Positions 34,798-41,930 of a DNA stretch of 43,315 nucleotides are shown here, one piece after another (positions within the stretch are counted from its first letter, which is position 1; the number at the start of each line of letters is the position of its first letter). The translations under genes were made by a program, and so were the position numbers. This DNA comes from an uncultured Verrucomicrobiota bacterium (lineage in GTDB: Bacteria; Verrucomicrobiota; Kiritimatiellia; RFP12; UBA1067). The notes under the pieces were generated by a model. That model made no database searches and was not told where the DNA came from. It saw only the letters and a list, made by a program, of their open reading frames with translations. Location of the stretch: assembly GCA_946610035.1 (NCBI GenBank), contig CAMOCC010000017.1:1-43315 (forward strand). Reading direction: 5' to 3'.

Positions 34798-34886
34798 AGA
34801 CAGGATTTACATGATTAACAAGATTTCAGAGCCATTGCTCTTCACGCACAGGACTCATAATCCCGTCAATCCTGTAAACCCTGCCT
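34798..34886. repeat. Inverted repeat of CAGGATTTA-type 9-mers
   Basis: Two 28-nt arms (34798-34825 and 34859-34886) are imperfect complements, about 22 of 28 positions, across a 33-nt loop. The left arm is itself built of 9-mers like CAGGATTTA and CATGATTAA. It lies between the LamG gene and the esterase gene; no T-run follows, so a terminator role is unproven. Confidence 0.6.
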
Positions 34887-34917
34887 ATAACAAGCGCAGC
34901 ATTGTCTCCCTGAAGTT

Positions 34918-37302
34918 TTACCGGAAGATAATGGTCAATCCCGGCTGCTTCTCCGCGCGCAGGAACTGTGCAGGCGTCAGGACACAGTCCGAAATACGCA
35001 GTTCGTCAATCTGCCCTGTGAAGCTCGAACCGCCTTCGCCGATGGCGAAACGGAGAGTGTCGTCGTAAGCCACCCGGCCTGGCAGGGTCTGCACGGTGCC
35101 CAGCTGATCATGATCAAGATAGAACGCGATATCGCTCTTTGTCGAATCAGATGCGTTTGGCTGGAAGGTGAACGCCCAGTGATGCCACTTGCCGTCGGTG
35201 ACCTCCTTGTCGAATGTTAGACGCTGATTGTCGCGCGTGCCATCAGTCTTGAGGTAACGGAAAAGAACACTTGGCTTGCCGCCGTTGCTTGCGTCGTAAC
35301 CAAGTCTCCATATATGCAGATTGTCGTTGTACGCGCCGTTCGCGGTCATTTTCGCGTCAAGAATGGCAGCGAAAGTTTTCTTCACGCTCCCTTTCACCCA
35401 CAGCTCCACCGTGCCGGATGTCCGCTCGACGCCGTTTGTATCCTTGCGCAGATAATACTGATCGTCCCAGTTGGACCAGACGACGTTGGCGCTTGTACTC
35501 GGTATGGACAGCGAGGCGACATCAGGCTTGGAAAGGACCGTTCCGCCCTCGCCGTCGGTTATCTTGTAGCCAGGCACGTTGTCGCTGAGTGTCGCACTGT
35601 TTATCACACCATTGAAGAGCGCACCGCCGCCATCGGCGGCGTTTGCCGAGCCGTCGTCGAACTTGAGATGGGCGATCGTACTGCTTTCAGGATAGTGCTG
35701 TGACGTCAGGAACTCTTCCGGCCCAAGCGCCCGGCGCGTCACGCGAACGGAATCGAGCCAGCCGTTGAAATCGTTGTTGCCGCCGTTCGGCCCGCCGATG
35801 AAATGCCATTGGTTGCCGATAGCCTTCAGCGAGCTGGAAGTGAGCGTTGTACTCGCCGCCACCTTTTTGTCGCGGTACAAGGTCAAGGCCGTCCCTTCGC
35901 GAACGAGCGCTATATGGTGCCACTTGCCATCGTTTGCGCTCGTGGTGTCGATGACAGTCTTTTGGGTGGTGCCGTCATCCAGAGTCACTCTGCCCATGAA
36001 CTTGTTGCCGTCTTCGCCCCCGCCGATCCAAACCTGATCGTTGTTGTCCCTGAAAACCGATGTCCACCAGTTTACGCTGCCGTCGGTCTTGCAGAACATC
36101 TCGACCGTGAAGTTCGTGTCCGCAAGCGACATGGACGACGGCAAGTCGCAGTAAAGGTAGTTGTTGTAGCGCTGATCGCCCTCATAGTTGTTGTAGAGGC
36201 TTGAAGCGTTGTCCGACCAGTCGAGGTCCGACATGGCCTGGCGGAGGCGCGAGTCCGGTGCGGCATCACCATCGACTTTCGGCAGAGTTCCCTTTGTATC
36301 AAAAGTCCTGGTCTGGAGGCGGCCTGGCAGAATCGGCGACGCCTTGTTGGCAAGGGCGTCCGTTGCGCTGAAGGCTCCCTCGTAGGCATTGTCTTCCTCG
36401 AAATCGTAGTAGAGAACGACGTCTTTGTCTATCGCCTTGTTGTGCGGGCGCAGGAACTCGCCAAGATCCAGTTCTTTGTTCGAAAACCTGAACTCGCCGA
36501 TTTCACCCGCAAAGTGTTGTCCCTGCGCTGTCGTGCCGCCGATTTGCACAGGGCAGCCAGCAGAATCGGGAAGGACGATGCCGTAAGGTGCATCATAATT
36601 GTAAACCCTCACGTAGTCTATAAAGAACTTGATGTTGATCTTGGACGGATCGCCCGATTGGGGTTTTACGGTGAGCGCAAGATGGTGCCACTTGTTGTCG
36701 AGCAAGGTACTGCCGGCGATGCCATGTTGGTGGTTGACTCCCGCAGTGTCGACAAAATTCAACTGGAAGTTCAAGTAAGAGTTGTCGGTCGCCTTGTAAA
36801 AGTTGATCCCCCATCCGAAAAGTCCGGCCGTAGTGGACGGCTGACAGGCAAGCATCTCCCAATTGGTGTGGTCAGGATCGACGCGGACGAACATTTCGAC
36901 AGTGAACGACGACGGACGCAGCGCAGGGTCGTTCGGAATTTCCAGCATCGCACCATTGCCTGCGCCATGGGTGCGCCAGAAACGCAATGCCTTGTCGGCG
37001 GCGGAGGCAATCGTATTGCCCACAGGATCCAGGACCCGAAGCGACTCCGGAACGCCATTGGTGACGTACGGCATCCTCACGGACGAAGAGGATTTGTCCG
37101 TACCGACCATCCCGTACACAGTCGCATCGAGCGTTCCTGGGTTCGCCTTGTTTACGACCGTGGTAGCATCGGCGACAGTGTCCCCGACGTCGCCGAGGTC
37201 GTCGAACGTGTACCACACGACCGTATCGGCAGTTGCCGCGAACGCAGTCGCAACAACTGCGGCCGCTATCAGCCGCTTGCATCCGAGTTGCATCGTTTTC
37301 AT
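34918..37302 (-). CDS. Secreted protein with three LamG/concanavalin-like domains
   Basis: A 794-residue secreted protein (signal peptide ending AFAATADT, residue 26). Three LamG-type beta-sandwich units are recognised by their repeated core: DNKWHHLALTVKPQSGD (first, near residue 205), DGKWHHIALVREGTALTLYRD (second, near 475) and DGKWHHWAFTFQPNASD (third, near 725). Each is followed by a GEIGEFRFS, GWLDSVRVT or GQIDELRIS block. No catalytic motif was found. Such domains bind carbohydrate or protein, so it could be a surface glycan-binding or adhesion protein; the function is inferred from domain type only. Start 37302 follows AGGGAGAAAGAAA. A short 9-bp repeat lies just upstream. Confidence 0.82.
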   Translation of the reverse strand: MKTMQLGCKRLIAAAVVATAFAATADTVVWYTFDDLGDVGDTVADATTVVNKANPGTLDATVYGMVGTDKSSSSVRMPYVTNGVPESLRVLDPVGNTIASAADKALRFWRTHGAGNGAMLEIPNDPALRPSSFTVEMFVRVDPDHTNWEMLACQPSTTAGLFGWGINFYKATDNSYLNFQLNFVDTAGVNHQHGIAGSTLLDNKWHHLALTVKPQSGDPSKINIKFFIDYVRVYNYDAPYGIVLPDSAGCPVQIGGTTAQGQHFAGEIGEFRFSNKELDLGEFLRPHNKAIDKDVVLYYDFEEDNAYEGAFSATDALANKASPILPGRLQTRTFDTKGTLPKVDGDAAPDSRLRQAMSDLDWSDNASSLYNNYEGDQRYNNYLYCDLPSSMSLADTNFTVEMFCKTDGSVNWWTSVFRDNNDQVWIGGGEDGNKFMGRVTLDDGTTQKTVIDTTSANDGKWHHIALVREGTALTLYRDKKVAASTTLTSSSLKAIGNQWHFIGGPNGGNNDFNGWLDSVRVTRRALGPEEFLTSQHYPESSTIAHLKFDDGSANAADGGGALFNGVINSATLSDNVPGYKITDGEGGTVLSKPDVASLSIPSTSANVVWSNWDDQYYLRKDTNGVERTSGTVELWVKGSVKKTFAAILDAKMTANGAYNDNLHIWRLGYDASNGGKPSVLFRYLKTDGTRDNQRLTFDKEVTDGKWHHWAFTFQPNASDSTKSDIAFYLDHDQLGTVQTLPGRVAYDDTLRFAIGEGGSSFTGQIDELRISDCVLTPAQFLRAEKQPGLTIIFR

Positions 37303-37330
37303 TTTCTTTCTCCCTGTTTGTTGTTTTTGA

Positions 37331-37357
37331 CGTATAGAACGTGTAGATCGTGTAGTT
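37331..37357. repeat. Three 9-bp tandem units upstream of the LamG gene
   Basis: CGTATAGAA, CGTGTAGAT, CGTGTAGTT in direct succession, 29 bp upstream of the LamG start codon. It falls in the probable leader, next to the ribosome binding site. Confidence 0.6.
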
Positions 37358-37658
37358 GCGTCATCATGCCGCACTCCTTACTTTAACTTTCGCGGCACTT
37401 CTACTTGCATTTTCGCGGCAATTGTAGTATGGAGACGACGCATCTTGCATCGTGAAAAAACGCTTTCTTGCGATGCTGGAAGCGTCGTCCCCATAGAACA
37501 TCGCCAAAATTTGCAGCTGCCACATTCTCCTCTCCACCCCCTTGCCGACAACGGAACGATATTCCGTTATGTAAAAAAGTGTTATACAAAACAGTATAAT
37601 ACAAAACTGCATAATAAAAAATGCCGTAATCATGCCGCACTCCTTAACGAATCACATT

Positions 37659-37697
37659 TTTCGGCTATTTTAAAGTTGCACTTTAAATCAGCCGAAA
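37659..37697. repeat. Stem-loop with 18-bp arms
   Basis: TTTCGGCTATTTTAAAGT (37659-37676) pairs with the arm at 37680-37697 across TGC, with two mismatches. It lies 55 bp upstream of the toxin-antitoxin -35 box. Neither side carries a T-run, so it is not a typical terminator. Confidence 0.6.
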
Positions 37698-37751
37698 CCA
37701 ATACTGACCTTTGTGACTTTTGTGTTTGTGTTTGTTGTGCCGAATCCCCCC

Positions 37752-37780
37752 TTGAAATACACATCTTGATGTGATATAAT
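37752..37780 (+). promoter_or_regulatory. Sigma70 promoter of the toxin-antitoxin pair with palindromic operator in the spacer
   Basis: TTGAAA (37752-37757) and TATAAT (37775-37780) are 17 bp apart. A perfect palindrome CACATC-TT-GATGTG (37760-37773) fills the spacer, where a bound antitoxin would block RNA polymerase. The antitoxin start codon is 40 bp downstream. Confidence 0.75.
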
Positions 37781-37819
37781 ACTTGCCGTTGACACCAAAC
37801 AGACTTCAAGGAGACATAC

Positions 37820-38152
37820 ATGACAACTACACTTCGCATCGATGACAACCTTAAGCGCCAGTGCGACGAGGTTCTCGCCGAACTTGGCCTTACTATGACA
37901 AACGCTCTTACTGTGTTCTTGAAGCAAGTAGTCAGGACGCGCACGATACCATTTGTCATAGGAGAGTGCAAATTACCTTTCACTCCGCCAAACCGCATAC
38001 GTGATGGACGTCGTGCATGGGAGATTCTTGAACGCAGCAGAAACGAACGTATCTCCAACGGCGAACGTGAATGGTCGTTGGATGAAATCAACGCCGAGAT
38101 CAATGCTGCTCGCAATGAACGCGAAAGAGTCCACCAAAAGGTCCTCGCATGA
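37820..38152 (+). CDS. RelB/DinJ family antitoxin
   Basis: A 110-residue protein with an N-terminal ribbon-helix-helix DNA-binding domain of the RelB/DinJ type: TTTLRIDDNLKRQCDEVLAE, GLTMTNALTVFLKQVVRTRT, then IPFVIG. The C-terminal half is charged (RNERISNGEREWSLDEINAE), as expected for a toxin-wrapping tail. It would neutralise the toxin encoded immediately downstream and repress its own promoter through the palindrome at 37760-37773. The ATG follows TTCAAGGAGACATAC, and the stop overlaps the toxin start (ATGA), a usual coupling. DinJ antitoxins normally pair with YafQ/RelE-type toxins; here the partner is a PIN nuclease. Confidence 0.9.
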   Translation: MTTTLRIDDNLKRQCDEVLAELGLTMTNALTVFLKQVVRTRTIPFVIGECKLPFTPPNRIRDGRRAWEILERSRNERISNGEREWSLDEINAEINAARNERERVHQKVLA

Positions 38153-38562
38153 AATACGCGGTCATTGATACAAACGTACTTGTATCCTCCCAGATAACAC
38201 ACCATGACGACGCATCTACAAGGCAGGTCGTCAAGGCGGTCTTTGACGGCTACGTGACACCTATCGTCACACAGGCTATTCTTGCTGAATATCAAGATGT
38301 ATTGCTTCGTCCTAAACTTCATTTGCTCGAGGACGTAGCCACCACAATAGTCTCCCATTTCAGCAGGTACGGTTTGTTTGTAGAGCCTACGCCATATTCC
38401 GACGATCTTCCCGACGAGAAAGACAGAATCTTCCTTGAGGCCGCACTTGCGGCGCAAGACGCCGAAGCGGTTCTCATAACAGGGAACAAGCGCCATTTCC
38501 CGGATGTGGACTTCGTCCTCTCGCCATCCGAATTTATTGCGCTTCACGCGCCTCTGATATAG
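38149..38562 (+). CDS. PIN-domain toxin (putative ribonuclease)
   Basis: A 137-residue PIN nuclease. Acidic active-site residues are visible: Asp8 in YAVIDTNVLVSS, Glu46 in QAILAEYQDVL, and the Asp/Glu cluster in DLPDEKDRIFLEAALAAQD, with the usual late block AVLITGNKRHFPDV. It fits the putative toxin component PIN family (COG1569 type). It would cleave RNA when freed from the antitoxin. The gene begins inside the antitoxin stop codon and ends 14 bp from the convergent fucosidase gene. The pair sits between two glycan-related units and may be a passenger that stabilises the locus. Confidence 0.88.
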   Translation: MKYAVIDTNVLVSSQITHHDDASTRQVVKAVFDGYVTPIVTQAILAEYQDVLLRPKLHLLEDVATTIVSHFSRYGLFVEPTPYSDDLPDEKDRIFLEAALAAQDAEAVLITGNKRHFPDVDFVLSPSEFIALHAPLI

Positions 38563-38576
38563 CCTCTCCCCGCACA

Positions 38577-40109
38577 TCATTTCAACACCACCTCGATTAC
38601 GGGGATGAGGACGTCGGGCTTGACGGCGGGGAGGAGGAAGTAGGAAATTCCTTCGTTGCCGCTCTTGTAGAATTCCTGCGTCTGCTCCGCAGCCGTACCG
38701 TGACGCTCCAGCGTGATTTCGGATGCGTCGTGGAGGAACTGCGCGTAGGCGACGTCTTCGGCAAACGGACAGGTGAGGCGACCGCCGGGATAGGAAATGA
38801 GATGGATGTAGAGCCGGCGTGTCGCCGGATTGAATGTAAGAACCGTATTCTCCGGCGCCTTGAATTGTTCGGGCGCTTCCGTGCAGCCGTAGATCGCGCG
38901 GGAATTCAGTTTCATCCACTCCCCGATCTCCCCGAGGTGGCTTGTCGCACGGGAGTCGAAGCGTCCGCGCCCCGTGGGGCCGACGTTCAGTATCATGTTC
39001 CCGCCCTTCGAGACGGAATGGATCAATGTGGCAAGGACATTCTCCGTCGTCTTCCACGTCATTTCGTCGCGGGCATATCCCCAGCTGCCCGACAGCGTCT
39101 GGCACGTCTCCCAGGGTACCCGCTCGCCGTTCACAGTCGGCCACGCCTCCACCTTGAATTGCTCGGGCGTGACGAAGTCCCACCCGTCCGCCGTATCGGT
39201 GAGTCCAAGACGGTTATCGACGATGATCCACGGCTGGAGACTGCGGGCGTATTTGAGAAGCCCTTCCGAATCCCAATCCTCGGCGGTCTTGCCGTGTCCG
39301 CCATCTTTCGGGTATGTGAAATCGAACCATACGATGTTGATGCGCCCATAGTTTGTCAGCAGTTCTCCGACCTGGTCTTTCATATACTGGCGGTAGCGCG
39401 CCATGTCCTTGCCGGCGTTTATGCGCTTCCACGTCTCCTCGCCGCCGACAGTGCCGGAAGGATCGGCCGGGCGGCATCCCGGCGGCATGCGCGGATGGCG
39501 CGCGTCGATCGTAAAATCGGGATGGTGCCAATCGATGAGCGAGTAGTAGAGCCCGACGCGAATCCCCTCGGCGCGGAACGCCTCGCAGAACTCCTTGACG
39601 ATGTCTCTTCCGGTTTCCCGTTCCCCATTCCCCGTTCCCCTCCGGAACGGAGTATTGGTGATCTTGTAGTCCGTGAACTTCGAGTCCCAGAGGCAGAAGC
39701 CCTCGTGGTGTTTCGCCGTAAGAACGGCGTATTTCATTCCGGACGCCTTCGCCGTCTTCGCCCACTCCTTGGCGTCGAAAAGGTCGGGATTGAAATTCTT
39801 GAAATACTCGTCGTATTTCTCCTCGCTGACGCGGTGCGTCATCTTCTCCCACTCGCCTTTGGCAGGGAGCGAATAGAGCCCGAAGTGGATGAACATCCCG
39901 AAGCGGTCATGCGTCCACCACGAAAGACGCTCGTTTTTCTCGGCAGGAGTTTCGTCAAAGATGTGGCGCACAGGCTCGGCGGCTTCGCCGCAATGTGCAA
40001 ATGTTGCCATTATTGCCAATGCCAATGTTGCCAATTTCCAATTGGTATTGGATACTGGCACTGGCAACATTTCCACATTTGCAACATTTTCACAATTGCA
40101 CATTTTCAT
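38577..40109 (-). CDS. GH29 alpha-L-fucosidase with repeat-derived signal peptide
   Basis: A 510-residue secreted alpha-L-fucosidase. The barrel shows WWTHDRFGMFIHFGLYSLPA, YAVLTAKHHEGFCLWDS, IRVGLYYSLIDWHHPDF, nucleophile Asp263 in NIVWFDFTYP, and GGNMILNVGPTGRGRFD. A C-terminal sandwich follows. Two parts come from repeat DNA. The N-terminal export signal (core KLATLALAIMATFAHC) is encoded within the inverted repeat at 39992-40079. The loop GTGNGERETG (158-167) is encoded by the 7-bp repeat at 39613-39640. Start 40109 follows GAAAGGAAAACT, and its ATG overlaps the stop of the regulator gene (ATGA), so regulator and enzyme form a two-gene unit. It converges with the toxin gene 14 bp away. 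Confidence 0.92.
   Translation of the reverse strand: MKMCNCENVANVEMLPVPVSNTNWKLATLALAIMATFAHCGEAAEPVRHIFDETPAEKNERLSWWTHDRFGMFIHFGLYSLPAKGEWEKMTHRVSEEKYDEYFKNFNPDLFDAKEWAKTAKASGMKYAVLTAKHHEGFCLWDSKFTDYKITNTPFRRGTGNGERETGRDIVKEFCEAFRAEGIRVGLYYSLIDWHHPDFTIDARHPRMPPGCRPADPSGTVGGEETWKRINAGKDMARYRQYMKDQVGELLTNYGRINIVWFDFTYPKDGGHGKTAEDWDSEGLLKYARSLQPWIIVDNRLGLTDTADGWDFVTPEQFKVEAWPTVNGERVPWETCQTLSGSWGYARDEMTWKTTENVLATLIHSVSKGGNMILNVGPTGRGRFDSRATSHLGEIGEWMKLNSRAIYGCTEAPEQFKAPENTVLTFNPATRRLYIHLISYPGGRLTCPFAEDVAYAQFLHDASEITLERHGTAAEQTQEFYKSGNEGISYFLLPAVKPDVLIPVIEVVLK
39613..39640. repeat. 7-bp tandem repeat inside the regulator-linked GH29 gene
   Basis: GTTTCCC, GTTCCCC, ATTCCCC, GTTCCCC on the plus strand. 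It encodes GTGNGERETG between TPFRR and RDIVKE, the same structural position as in the GH29-beta-helix gene. Confidence 0.85.
39992..40079. repeat. Inverted repeat of TTGCCA/TCCA words that encodes a signal peptide
   Basis: The left arm begins AATGTGCAAATGTTGCCA (39992). The right arm, read on the minus strand from 40079, begins AATGTGGAAATGTTGCCA. Both continue with NNNCCA-type words and meet near 40041. The outline matches the intergenic element at 13254-13367. Here it is in frame at the 5' end of a fucosidase gene. Confidence 0.75.
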
Positions 40110-41185
40110 AGTTTTCCTTTCGTCGATTCGCGGACTACAAGCTGCGACGGGAACAGAATCTCCTGCGGGGGAAGATTTGGATTTCTGATGCGCTCGGCAA
40201 GGCGCATGAACGCCGCGACGCCCATCTTGTCGCGGCTCTGTCGTATCGTCGTGAGCGTCGGCGTCATGAGCGATGCGATGGAGAGGTCGGCAAATCCCGT
40301 CAGCATGATGTCGCGCGGAACGGATAGTCCAGCCTTCTCGAGCGTCTTGCAAAAGATTGCTGCGCTCAAATCGTTGCCGCAGACGAAGGCGTCGGGCATG
40401 CCGCGACGCTTGATGTGGCGCTTCAGCGCCGCCAGATCGTCCGGCTCTGCGCGCAGAACCGCGTCCTTCTCGAAAAGACCGGCACGGGTCAACTCCGCCT
40501 CCACGCCGTAGAGACGGTTGAGAAACGTCGTGGGGCAAAGGCTGCTGATAAGAAAATGTATCTTCTTCGCGCCGGCGTCGATCAGATGCCGGGCGATCTT
40601 CGCGCCCGCCTCTACGTCGTTCACGCCGACGACGTCATATTCGCTTCTCTCGGGGAAAGGCACGGTGTCGCAATCGAGAAGCACCACGGGAATCTTCGCC
40701 TTGCGGAATGCGCGCAGGATGTGCTCGTTTGCTTCGTTCCCGTTCGGCTCGGCGAGCGGCTCGTAGATTACGCCGGCGACGCGCTTCTTTATGAAGTCGG
40801 CGGCAAGGTCGCGGACCTGACGGAAGCGTTCCTTGCGATCCAGCGAAAACACCTCCGCGAAGAGAAGCGTGCTCCCTGCCGCCCGCGCGAGGCGGGTGAT
40901 TTCGCTCATTATCGGCTGGAAGAAATCCGTCACGGCCAAGCCCGGAACGATCATCCCTATCATGCCCGCGCCGCGTCGCCTCACATACGTCCCCGACCCG
41001 CTGCTGGATCTCACCAGTCCCATCCGGGAAAGCTCCTGCAGCGCACGGTTCGCAGTAGAGCGCGCAACCCCGTGCTGGCGCATGATCGCCCTCACGCTCG
41101 GAAGCGCTTCTCCCACGCCGTATCCACCATCCTCGATCTTCTTCCTGAGGACTTCGGCAATCGCTATGGCTTTGTTCTGCGGCAT
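40106..41185 (-). CDS. GntR-HTH transcription regulator with LacI-type sugar-binding domain (AraR-like)
   Basis: A 359-residue repressor-type protein. Residues 5-72 are a GntR winged helix (AIAIAEVLRKKIEDGGYGVG, LPSVRAIMRQHGVARSTANR, GLVRSSSGSGTYV). Residues 78-345 are a periplasmic-binding-protein-like effector domain of the LacI/GalR type (GMIGMIVPGLAVTDFFQPIM, VAGVIYEPLAE, DVVGVNDVEAGAKIARHLID, PDAFVCGNDLSAAIF, LTGFADLSIASLMTPTLTTI). This plan is that of B. subtilis AraR. The effector is probably a sugar such as fucose; that is inferred from the co-transcribed fucosidase. I chose ATG 41185 because the upstream ATG at 41209 overlaps a perfect extended -10 box; no strong ribosome binding site is seen for either. 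The stop overlaps the fucosidase start. Confidence 0.9.
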   Translation of the reverse strand: MPQNKAIAIAEVLRKKIEDGGYGVGEALPSVRAIMRQHGVARSTANRALQELSRMGLVRSSSGSGTYVRRRGAGMIGMIVPGLAVTDFFQPIMSEITRLARAAGSTLLFAEVFSLDRKERFRQVRDLAADFIKKRVAGVIYEPLAEPNGNEANEHILRAFRKAKIPVVLLDCDTVPFPERSEYDVVGVNDVEAGAKIARHLIDAGAKKIHFLISSLCPTTFLNRLYGVEAELTRAGLFEKDAVLRAEPDDLAALKRHIKRRGMPDAFVCGNDLSAAIFCKTLEKAGLSVPRDIMLTGFADLSIASLMTPTLTTIRQSRDKMGVAAFMRLAERIRNPNLPPQEILFPSQLVVRESTKGKL

Positions 41186-41188
41186 CGC

Positions 41189-41237
41189 TGTTTCAATTTT
41201 CACTGACATTATAGCATATATCATAATCATTGAAACA
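41189..41237 (-). promoter_or_regulatory. Regulator promoter flanked by inverted 9-bp half-sites
   Basis: On the minus strand TGCTATAAT (41208-41216) is an extended -10 box. The half-sites TGTTTCAAT (41189-41197, plus strand) and ATTGAAACA (41229-41237) face each other across it with a 31-bp spacer. Binding there would suit autoregulation by the GntR/LacI-type protein, or looping between half-sites. Confidence 0.5.
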
Positions 41238-41336
41238 CTGTCCTATGACACTTTTTGCATCGGCCCGCATACGAGCACTTCTGCGCAATTGGCGATTCCT
41301 TGGCTAAAACAAAGACATCCGGGATTCATGACAAAC

Positions 41337-41365
41337 AAAAACGCCCGTATATCGGGCGTTTTTTT
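41337..41365. terminator. Bidirectional rho-independent terminator
   Basis: ACGCCCG-TATAT-CGGGCGT forms a 7-bp GC-rich stem with a 5-nt loop. Seven T follow on the plus strand and five A precede it, so it works on either strand. It lies upstream of the regulator promoter and would shield it from transcription coming from the repeat region to the right. Confidence 0.85.
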
Positions 41366-41504
41366 GCTACCTGCGTCTGCAATCGCGGACGGTCAGTGTT
41401 TTTGCGACATTCGGAATCGGCAAGGACTGGCGGCTAACTCAAGCCGGAAGCTTGTAATACCGCACGAGCCAGAAAACCATCCATTGGAAACAGTGAAAGG
41501 CAGA

Positions 41505-41720
41505 TCAACATGCCCAAGCTCGGTGAAATGCTCCTTGCAATTCTTCCAGCATTGTCGCCACAACGGAATATCCGCCTGCATGCTGTTCGTACTGAATCAA
41601 ATCAAGTGCCATCAGCTCGGCATTTGAATAGGCAACGGGGCCCGCTTCGCCGTTCTTCGTACACAGGAACTCGCTTGGAATTTCTTTTCTGGTGCCAACA
41701 GGGTCTGACTTGATTGCCAC
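41505..41720 (-). pseudogene. Unrecognised 71-codon frame abutting the MITE, probable gene remnant
   Basis: A minus-strand frame starting with GTG inside the MITE-like repeat and reading IPSEFLCTKNGEAG, AYSNAELMALDLIQYEQHAG and YSVVATMLEELQ. The composition looks protein-like (Ala/Leu/Glu-rich, helical), but I recognise no family. The start of the frame lies within the repeat, so the original 5' end may have been displaced by the insertion. A stop-free stretch in another frame continues to 41393, near the terminator, which could indicate a frameshift. Function unknown; it may be chance. Confidence 0.25.
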
Positions 41721-41930
41721 AGTAGATTGCCACAGTAAGTATTCCCTGTCGTAGCGGCGCGCCCCTCTCGATCCATCGATTGCTTACCATCAAACGCGCG
41801 ATAGGCAATGCGGTCGATCTGGCGACAGCATCGGTTAGGAAGATTTGCCCGGCTACGTCTCATGTCTAATATCACATCCCTATCTCTTGTTAGTGTGGCA
41901 TTTTACTGTGGTAACCATGTCTGACCCTGT
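41698..41930. mobile_element. MITE-like element, copy 1 (233 bp, about 41-bp terminal inverted repeats)
   Basis: The left end ACAGGGTCTGACTTGATTGC is matched at the right end by the complement of ACAGGGTCAGACATGGTTAC. The similarity continues through two TGCCACAGTA-type words on each side, for about 41 bp. The inner 215 bp (41707-41921) recur without a mismatch at 42393-42607. No complete gene is inside. No clear target-site duplication was found. Confidence 0.8.

Larger units (their letters stand above)
37303..37751. other. Gap between LamG gene and toxin-antitoxin promoter
   Basis: No gene recognised. It contains the 9-bp tandem repeat, two copies of CATGCCGCACTCCTTA (near 37365 and 37632), an AT-rich tract with repeated ATACAAAAC words (37586-37615), and a strong stem-loop at 37659-37697 (18-bp arms, 2 mismatches, 3-nt loop, no T-run). 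Confidence 0.5.

Noticed and set aside
37659-37697. Terminator for the LamG or upstream transcript
   Set aside because: The stem is strong but no T-run follows on either strand.
37364-37774. Small frames of 79-109 codons in the AT-rich gap
   Set aside because: They follow repeats, lack ribosome binding sites and have no protein-like composition.
38700-40511. 603-codon plus-strand frame across the third fucosidase and the regulator
   Set aside because: Antisense to GH29 and regulator genes with all their motifs; no ribosome binding site or domain.
41393-41581. 62-codon minus-strand frame just before the terminator
   Set aside because: Its position near the terminator is suggestive, but the product has no known motif and overlaps another frame; at most a frameshifted remnant.
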